Positions 39,409-44,761 of a stretch of DNA of 44,761 nt are shown in pieces. Made by a program: the position numbers and the translations under genes. Numbering within the stretch: position 1 is the first letter of the stretch; every line of letters starts with the position of its first letter. Location: assembly GCA_009773155.1 (NCBI GenBank), contig WOVA01000018.1:1-44761 (forward strand), written 5' to 3'. This DNA comes from Elusimicrobiota bacterium. GTDB taxonomy: Bacteria; Elusimicrobiota; Elusimicrobia; Elusimicrobiales; UBA9959. The notes under the pieces are model-generated. The model was given only the letters and a program-made list of their open reading frames with translations, was not told where the DNA came from and made no database searches.

Positions 39409-41169
39409 ATGAGGAAATACATATCCGCAGCCTGTTTTATTCTCGCGTTCCCGGCCCTGTCGCCGGCCCAGGAGGCCAGGGTTCTCAGCTTTGCCGGCTC
39501 CGTTGAGGTTAAGGCCGACAGGGACGTCGAATGGGCGCCCGCCGAAAAGAACATGGAGATAAAGGAAGGCGGGGCCGTGCGCACCGGGGCGGACGGGGCC
39601 GCCATGGTGCTGATGCCCAATAAAGCCAAAGTCTGGATGCGGGAGAACTCCGGCCTGGAGATAGAGCAGCGCAAGACGCTGGCCAGCCGGCTCTCGCTCC
39701 TGTTCGGCAGGATGAAGGTGCGCGTGCCGCACCTGATGCGCAAGGAGCGCTTCGAGGTCCGCACCCCGTCCGCCGTCTGCGCGGTGCGCGGCACCGAGTT
39801 CACCGTGGACGCCACGCCCGAGGGCGCGATGGACATAAAGGTGCTCTACGGCGAAGTGAAGCTGAATTTCACGGTCCCGCCGGTCAAGGGGAAGTCGGAG
39901 ATACATCTCCCCCAGGGGCAGTTCCTCAGCCTGGCCGAAAAAGGCAAGCCCGCCAGGCAGGCCCTGCTGACGAAAGAGCAGGAGTACCGGGCGCTGGAGA
40001 ACTGGCACCCGGGCCTGGACCCCAGGGAGCGGATGGCCGGGATAGCGGAGAAGGAGAACTCCCGCGCGCAGATAAAGGAGTTCGCCAAGACCACGACCGG
40101 CGCCGAGCAGCAGGTGAAGGCCTTCATCAATACGGCCAAGGAGAGCGACCTGGAGGCCGGCCGCACGCTCAACGACGTGCACGGCAACCTGGTGCGCGTG
40201 GAGCAGCGGCTGATACGGCCCGACCCGCAGACGCTGCAGTTCGTCAATATCGTCAAGCGGCCGACCTACGCCAATTACAGTTACTCCAGCTCCATGTCCA
40301 ATACTTACGGGTTTAAGTATAACTACGGTGGAGCCATCACCAACCGGCTGGATATGTTCCAGGTCAACCTGGCCTTCGACAGGGCCCTGCCGCAGCGCAT
40401 AGAGGAGTGGCCTTCTTTCTTCAATGATAACACCATAAAGCCCTCCTATATGACCACGGTGGCGGCCAACCGTACCGATGCTTCCAACATCTTCTTCGTG
40501 GCCGAAGGCTGGAAATACGAGGCCGCACGGGACGAACTTATAAATAACATCAGGGTTGTAAAACCTGCCGAGGCGCTCAACTCTGCTAATGACCAGGACG
40601 TGATAATCACCGGCGTGCTTACCGGCGCTGCCGCTATAGCGGGGCTCAATAAGATCTCCAAGCTGGAGATCACGGACGCCGGTTCGGGGGCGCTTAATTA
40701 CACCGGCACCGGCCTGGCTGGCTCTGTCGGAGCCAGCGTCGTCTGGGCCCAGCGCGAAACCGCCGGCGGGAACCTGGTCGCAGGCTATGACAGGGACGCC
40801 AACGATGTAGGCAGCGACCAGCTCTGGCGGTTCTCCGCCGATCCCTATCTTATAGGCGGCAGCGGCGGCGCCAAGATATGGCTGGCCCGGGAGTCCTATG
40901 TGATCGGCAATAGCGGCAATATCCGCAATACCGCCGACTTCACCAGCTCCGGTTCGGACCCGTTCGCTATACTCAAGGAAAATGCGGCCCAGGTGCTGAT
41001 GTACATAAAGCAGAATATTGGCGCCACCACACCCAACACCGTGGACCGCGTGAACGATTACGCCTTCGGGGTGGGAAATACCCGCAACATAGACCTGGTC
41101 TTCATACCCGACCTGGCCGTGGCCGCGATACAGCGCATGCTGCCGGCCATCACGGAACTGGGGAACTAA
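39409..41169 (+). CDS. Exported FecR-domain protein with large unknown C-terminal region
   Basis: This 586-aa protein has a signal peptide (MRKYISAACFILAFPALSPA). A FecR domain lies at about residues 20-165: ARVLSFAGSVEVKAD, KEGGAVRTGADGAAMVLMPN, RLSLLFGRMKVRVPH, FEVRTPSAVCAVRGTEFTV. In many secreted proteins this domain is a beta-helical module, unlike the TonB-linked FecR regulator. The remaining ~400 residues contain TYGFKYNYGG and other mixed alpha/beta sequence that I do not recognise. It heads a three-gene operon with two outer-membrane-protein-like genes; the next ATG follows its stop directly. Confidence 0.8.
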   Translation: MRKYISAACFILAFPALSPAQEARVLSFAGSVEVKADRDVEWAPAEKNMEIKEGGAVRTGADGAAMVLMPNKAKVWMRENSGLEIEQRKTLASRLSLLFGRMKVRVPHLMRKERFEVRTPSAVCAVRGTEFTVDATPEGAMDIKVLYGEVKLNFTVPPVKGKSEIHLPQGQFLSLAEKGKPARQALLTKEQEYRALENWHPGLDPRERMAGIAEKENSRAQIKEFAKTTTGAEQQVKAFINTAKESDLEAGRTLNDVHGNLVRVEQRLIRPDPQTLQFVNIVKRPTYANYSYSSSMSNTYGFKYNYGGAITNRLDMFQVNLAFDRALPQRIEEWPSFFNDNTIKPSYMTTVAANRTDASNIFFVAEGWKYEAARDELINNIRVVKPAEALNSANDQDVIITGVLTGAAAIAGLNKISKLEITDAGSGALNYTGTGLAGSVGASVVWAQRETAGGNLVAGYDRDANDVGSDQLWRFSADPYLIGGSGGAKIWLARESYVIGNSGNIRNTADFTSSGSDPFAILKENAAQVLMYIKQNIGATTPNTVDRVNDYAFGVGNTRNIDLVFIPDLAVAAIQRMLPAITELGN

Positions 41170-41190
41170 ATGACAAGGGGATTTGAGAAC

Positions 41191-41940
41191 ATGAAAAGGA
41201 TCATCCTGATTACGGCCTGCCTCGGCCTGCTGGCCGGGCCGGCGCGCGCGGGCATAGACTGGGAATCCAAGGGGATGCAGATAGCCGGCGAGATACTGGC
41301 CAACCCGGCCGCCTTCCTCTACGAGTTCCAGCAGGACCTGGAGGCCACCACTCCGCTGCCGCCCGGCAAGCGTTTCGGCTTCCAGACCGGCCTCTGGGGC
41401 GGCGCGCTGCCGACCATAGGCGCGATGCCCAGCCTGTCCGGGAAGTACCGGCTGCACGGAGAGGGGCGCATCGCCCCCGGCCTGCCGCAGCTGGACATTA
41501 TGGGCGGCTACTGGAATTCGCCGCTGGCCGGCATGGCCGCGGACCAGTCGAACGACATCAAAGACGCCAAGTTCAACGGCCATTACTACGGCTTCCTGCT
41601 GAGTTCCTCGGTAAGCCCGCGGGTGCGGACTTTCTGGGGGTTCAAGAAGTCGCAGTTGAAAGCGAAGATAAGCTTCGCTCCCACGGCTAACGTCAAGCTG
41701 CTGGGTACGCCGGTCCGCAGCATCGACACGGGCTTCGACGACGAATTCTTCGTGGTCGGCCTGGAGTCGCCCAAAGGCCTCGACAAGCTCTGGAGCATAC
41801 AGCTCAATTACGGCATTGACACGCAGACCATCGCCTCCAAGGTGAGCTGGTACGGCAAGTACTTCGAACTCGGCCTGAACATCTACCCGGAGGGCGTCTT
41901 CGTGGTCCACCCGGTCTGGAACTTCCACCTTAATTTCTGA
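41191..41940 (+). CDS. Putative outer-membrane beta-barrel protein
   Basis: About 249 aa with signal peptide MKRIILITACLGLLAGPARA. The mature sequence alternates polar and hydrophobic residues in strand-length stretches (GFQTGLWGG, SIQLNYGID, FELGLNIYP) and ends HLNF, with the terminal Phe typical of BAM substrates. The start at 41191 follows an AAGGGG site; an in-frame ATG at 41170 abuts the previous stop but precedes that site. It is the second gene of the FecR-domain operon. No family was recognised. Confidence 0.65.
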   Translation: MKRIILITACLGLLAGPARAGIDWESKGMQIAGEILANPAAFLYEFQQDLEATTPLPPGKRFGFQTGLWGGALPTIGAMPSLSGKYRLHGEGRIAPGLPQLDIMGGYWNSPLAGMAADQSNDIKDAKFNGHYYGFLLSSSVSPRVRTFWGFKKSQLKAKISFAPTANVKLLGTPVRSIDTGFDDEFFVVGLESPKGLDKLWSIQLNYGIDTQTIASKVSWYGKYFELGLNIYPEGVFVVHPVWNFHLNF

Positions 41941-41945
41941 GGAAT

Positions 41946-43202
41946 ATGATGAAAAAACTCACGCTTATTCTGGCGATAACGGCGGGACTGGCCGGCGGAG
42001 GCGCCGGCCCCATGGCCGGCCGGCTGTCGGCGGCTACGGCCGAAAGTTCGAGGATCTTCACTCCCTTCTTCGACATGACCCTGTCCGAGAACGGCTACCT
42101 GCCCAGCAAAGGCAACCTGTTCAGCGGCGGCCACATCAATACGCAGGTGGGCCTGCTGGCGAAAGTAACGGAGAAGGACCAGGTCTTCGGCCTGTATAAC
42201 TTCAACTATGGCGGCCCGGGCTTCGCGCCCCAAGACACGAGGCAGTTCACGGACCGCTCGCTGACCCACGGCTTCAACTTCGAGTACCGGCGCAAACTGG
42301 GGGAGCGGTTCCGCGTCAGGCCGGGCGTCTCGCTGTCTATGGACTATACCCGCTCGGGCGCCAACGAGGCCTGGGACCAGGGGCTCTACAATACGGAGTC
42401 CAAAGGTTTCCAGCTCGCGGTGGACTATAACTTCGACTTCGCGCGCAACGGCTTCCTTACGGCGCAGTTCCTGACCCGCGATATCGAATTCCCGAACTAC
42501 ACGGACCTGTTCCAGGAGTTCATGAACGCCGGCGCCGCCTCCGAGCTCTCCGGCGGCCAGCAGGACCAGCGGCTGACGCAGGTCTCGCTGCGGCCCAACT
42601 GGAACAAGTTCTTCGGCGGGGTCACGCTGACCACCCAGAAGTATAAGACACAGCGCGTGGTGAGCGCGACCGGCGCCTACGCGAACGAGAAGCAGAAGGA
42701 CACCAGCACGGCCCTGGACTTCGGCTTCCATCACCGGCTCTGGATATTCGAGCTGTACCCGGTGATCTCCTACACCGTGAGGGATTCCAACCAGAACTAT
42801 ATGCGCTATAAGACCATAGGCGCGACCGGGCTGGCCACCAATCCCTCCGGCGATATCTACTTCATGGCCGACAACTACTCCTTCAACGAACTGGCCTTCG
42901 TGGCGCCGGTGGACCTCAATCTCACCGGCAAATGGGCCGTGGGCGGCGCGATGAGCGTGGTGAAGCGCAATTACGACAGCCGCCTGCGCCGGGACGCGCG
43001 GAACAATTATATCCCCGGCGAGAAGCAGGAGAATACCATGACCACGCTGACCGGCTCCATCCGCAAGCGTATAAACGACGTGGCCCTGGTGCGACTGGCC
43101 TATTCGCTGGTGGTGGCCGGCTCGAACAACAAGTTCGAGCAGTATATGCCCTACAACTACACGGGCAACAGCTTCGGTATCTCCTACCAGCTGTCGTATT
43201 GA
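41946..43202 (+). CDS. Putative outer-membrane beta-barrel protein (porin-like)
   Basis: This 418-aa protein has a signal peptide beginning MMKKLTLILAITAGLAGG. The mature part is rich in aromatic, alternating strands separated by polar loops (GLYNFNYGG, HGFNFEYRRKLGERFRV, YPVISYTVRDSN) and ends GISYQLSY, a terminal aromatic as in BAM clients. TGAGGAATATG provides the ribosome site, overlapping the previous stop. It is the last gene of the FecR-domain operon. It may be a transporter or secretion pore; nothing in the sequence specifies cargo. Confidence 0.7.
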   Translation: MMKKLTLILAITAGLAGGGAGPMAGRLSAATAESSRIFTPFFDMTLSENGYLPSKGNLFSGGHINTQVGLLAKVTEKDQVFGLYNFNYGGPGFAPQDTRQFTDRSLTHGFNFEYRRKLGERFRVRPGVSLSMDYTRSGANEAWDQGLYNTESKGFQLAVDYNFDFARNGFLTAQFLTRDIEFPNYTDLFQEFMNAGAASELSGGQQDQRLTQVSLRPNWNKFFGGVTLTTQKYKTQRVVSATGAYANEKQKDTSTALDFGFHHRLWIFELYPVISYTVRDSNQNYMRYKTIGATGLATNPSGDIYFMADNYSFNELAFVAPVDLNLTGKWAVGGAMSVVKRNYDSRLRRDARNNYIPGEKQENTMTTLTGSIRKRINDVALVRLAYSLVVAGSNNKFEQYMPYNYTGNSFGISYQLSY

Positions 43203-43207
43203 GTTCC

Positions 43208-43269
43208 GGGGTCAGGTCTTTACTTTTGACCTTTTCATTGGTGAAGGTCAAAAGTAAAGACCTGACCCC
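43208..43269. repeat. Palindromic repeat, family B (GGGGTCAGGTC...GACCTGACCCC)
   Basis: The arms 43208-43233 and 43244-43269 are exact 26-bp reverse complements around a 10-nt loop. Its tip GGGGTC parallels the GGGGAC tip of family A, but the body differs. It starts 5 bp after the stop codon of the porin-like gene and is followed by CTCCCTTTTTC, so it may also terminate that operon. I recall this motif as a recurrent RAYT/REP-type repeat in diverse bacteria, which a search would have to confirm. Confidence 0.9.
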
Positions 43270-43299
43270 TCCCTTTTTCATTGGCGGGTCCATAAATGT

Positions 43300-43305
43300 T
43301 ATAAT
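43300..43305 (+). promoter_or_regulatory. Extended -10 (TGT-TATAAT) for smc
   Basis: TGT precedes a perfect TATAAT. The predicted leader of about 50 nt contains a GGCGGC/GCCGCC hairpin (43316-43334) and a GAGG ribosome site. Confidence 0.6.
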
Positions 43306-43360
43306 TCCCCTGATAGGCGGCCCGGGAAGCCGCCCGTATACCCCTTTTTACGAGGTCTGA

Positions 43361-44761
43361 ATGTACCTTAAAGCGATAGAAGTCTACGGTTTCAAATCCT
43401 TCTCCAACCGCGTCAAGATCCCGCTCAAGCCCGGCGTGACCTGCATAGTCGGCCCCAACGGCTGCGGCAAGTCCAACGTGGTGGACGCCATACGCTGGTG
43501 CATAGGCGAGATGTCCTGGAAGCAGCTGCGCCTGCCGTCCATGATGGACGTGATCTTCGCCGGCACCGAGAAGCGCCAGCCGCTCAACGTGGCCGAGGTC
43601 TCGATGACCTTCGACAACGAGGGCCGCAAGCTGCCGCTGGACTTCAGCGAGGTCACCACCACCCGCAAGATCTACCGCTCGGACGAGTCCGAGTATTTCA
43701 TAAACCGCGTGCAGTGCCGCCTCAAGGACATCCGCGAGATGTTCCTGGACACCGGCATCGGCGCCGACGGCTACGCCATCATCGACCAGGGCGGCGTCAA
43801 CGCCGTCCTCAAGGCCAATCCCGAGGCGCGCCGCGAGCTGTTCGAGGAGGCGGCCGGCGTCTCCAAGTATAAGGCCAAGCGCGAGGAGGCCATACGCCGG
43901 CTGGAGCGCGTGGACCAGGACCTGGCCCGCCTGGCCGACTCGATGACGCTCATCGACGAACAGATCAAGAAGCTCGAGAGCGAGGCGCGCAAGGCCAGGC
44001 TGCAGCAGAAATGCCGCGAAGAGCTGACCTCGGGCGAGATCGCCCTGCTGGTGCGCGAGATAGGCGCCCTGCGCGCGCAGATGGACGAGGAGAAGAGGGC
44101 GCTGGAGCCGGTCGAGACCGAGACCAAAGAAATTTCCTCCGCCGTCATCGCGCTGGAGGCCGAACAGAGCGCGCTCAATCTTACCGCCGTGCAGAAGCAG
44201 AACGACGAGCGCCTGGCCATGGAAGCCGTCTATTCGCTGCGCTCCCAGGTCTCCCAGTTGGAAGGCAAATCCATAAACAACGTGAAGCTCGCCGAGGAAA
44301 GCCGGGCCGGCTTCGCCTCCGCCGAGCGGCAGGAGCGGGCCGACCGCGAGCATGACGCCAGGCTGGAGGCCGATGCCGGCGGGACCTCCGCCAGACTCTC
44401 CGGACTGGAGACCGGTTTCGAAGGACTCAAGGCCGGGTATGAGGCGCTCAACGCCCGCCTCGCCGCCCAGGAACAGGAACTTTCCCGCATTTCCGGCGAG
44501 GCCGCGGCCGTGGAGGCCAAGGTCACCGCCGCCTACCAGGAAGAGATGGCTCTTTCCCGGGACAAGGCCGCCGCCGAATCCGATATCACGCACCTGCGCG
44601 AGGATCTGGAAGGCCTCGCCAGGGACATGGAAGAATTAGCGGGTCAGAAGGCCGCCCACGAGGCGCGGCTGGGCGAGCTCTCGGCCAGGCTGGCCGAGGC
44701 CGACGCGGCGCTGGCCGCCGACGGGGCCGCGCTGGCCGCCGCCGAGTCCGACAGGACCGCC
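43361..44761 (+). CDS. smc: Chromosome segregation protein SMC (N-terminal part, cut by window edge)
   Basis: The frame is open from the ATG to the window end (467 codons). The N-terminal ATPase lobe is clear: MYLKAIEVYGFKSFSNRV, Walker A GPNGCGKSNVVDAIRW, then GTEKRQPLNVAEVSMTFDNE and FEEAAGVSKYKAKREEA. After that come long heptad-rich coiled-coil sequences. SMC forms a dimeric ring with ScpA and ScpB that compacts and segregates the chromosome. The usual GQG(R/K)I segment reads DQGGVNAVL, a variation worth noting. GAGGTCTGA supplies the ribosome site. Confidence 0.94.
   Translation, partial: MYLKAIEVYGFKSFSNRVKIPLKPGVTCIVGPNGCGKSNVVDAIRWCIGEMSWKQLRLPSMMDVIFAGTEKRQPLNVAEVSMTFDNEGRKLPLDFSEVTTTRKIYRSDESEYFINRVQCRLKDIREMFLDTGIGADGYAIIDQGGVNAVLKANPEARRELFEEAAGVSKYKAKREEAIRRLERVDQDLARLADSMTLIDEQIKKLESEARKARLQQKCREELTSGEIALLVREIGALRAQMDEEKRALEPVETETKEISSAVIALEAEQSALNLTAVQKQNDERLAMEAVYSLRSQVSQLEGKSINNVKLAEESRAGFASAERQERADREHDARLEADAGGTSARLSGLETGFEGLKAGYEALNARLAAQEQELSRISGEAAAVEAKVTAAYQEEMALSRDKAAAESDITHLREDLEGLARDMEELAGQKAAHEARLGELSARLAEADAALAADGAALAAAESDRTA

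Noticed and set aside
39355-41928. 857-codon open frame on the minus strand across the FecR-domain operon
   Set aside because: It spans two well-supported plus-strand genes and their junction and has a low-complexity translation, so it is a compositional shadow.
43235-44593. 452-codon minus-strand frame over smc
   Set aside because: The plus-strand SMC ATPase motifs are unambiguous. The antisense translation is a Leu/Gly/Ala-rich shadow.

Overview
The window is a compact, gene-dense, GC-rich chromosomal segment of a diderm bacterium. It carries lipoproteins with lipoboxes, an MltA-type lytic transglycosylase, two likely outer-membrane beta-barrels, an alpha-2-macroglobulin, an MEP-pathway gene (ispH) and a bacterial deoxyhypusine-synthase-like gene. 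High GC combined with frequent AUA (Ile) and AGG (Arg) codons, and this mix of families, made me think of GC-rich Elusimicrobiota. That assignment is a guess from gene content, not a phylogenetic result. No plasmid, complete prophage, CRISPR array or rRNA operon is visible.

Layout. 1-2.5 kb: the 5' end of a minus-strand gene, radC, a small PAS protein and a TPR/CsgG-like lipoprotein pair. 2.55-9.8 kb: a palindromic repeat, a 1978-residue alpha-2-macroglobulin and dinB. 9.8-11.8 kb: a terminator, a CACCG-rich minisatellite, htpX and a lipoprotein. 11.9-17.1 kb: a PAS/GAF histidine kinase, an SRAP (YedK/HMCES) protein, a cyclophilin lipoprotein, and an OsmC-MsrA oxidative-stress pair. 17.1-22.4 kb: a cNMP-binding protein with a small partner, a deoxyhypusine-synthase-like enzyme, a secreted alpha-amylase whose 3' end runs into a second palindromic repeat, prfC and a tiny membrane protein. 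22.4-28.1 kb: a large secreted unknown, an ankyrin plus glycan-binding-like protein, and a membrane spermidine-synthase-like fusion. 28.1-28.8 kb: tRNA-Asp and tRNA-Val flanking a hairpin-rich 285-bp block bounded by an 18-bp copy of the tRNA-Val 3' end. 28.8-36.4 kb: an ECF sigma factor, an IspH fused to a UbiA-like membrane domain, uvrB, an AT-richer DinD/Bro-N-like gene, and a nadC-birA-queG operon. 36.3-39.3 kb: a response regulator and an mltA-namZ cell-wall operon, both on the minus strand. 39.4-44.8 kb: a FecR-domain protein with two outer-membrane-protein-like genes, another palindromic repeat, and the start of smc.

How the genes work together. DNA repair and damage functions recur (radC, dinB, SRAP, uvrB, DinD-like). 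So do envelope functions: MltA cuts murein and NamZ trims exposed MurNAc ends, while HtpX, alpha-2-macroglobulin and the FecR/OMP operon also act at the envelope. MsrA, OsmC and the cyclophilin sit together as a protein and redox maintenance cluster.

Three signals stand out beyond the genes. First, several families of palindromes with GGGG(A/T)C tips sit at gene boundaries, and one supplies the stop codon of the amylase. Second, a tRNA-Val 3'-end duplication frames a tiny structured element that looks like a non-autonomous tRNA-targeting insertion. Third, promoters are repeatedly of the extended -10 type, and eight genes have the -10 hexamer exactly 6 nt before the start codon, which implies leaderless mRNAs.
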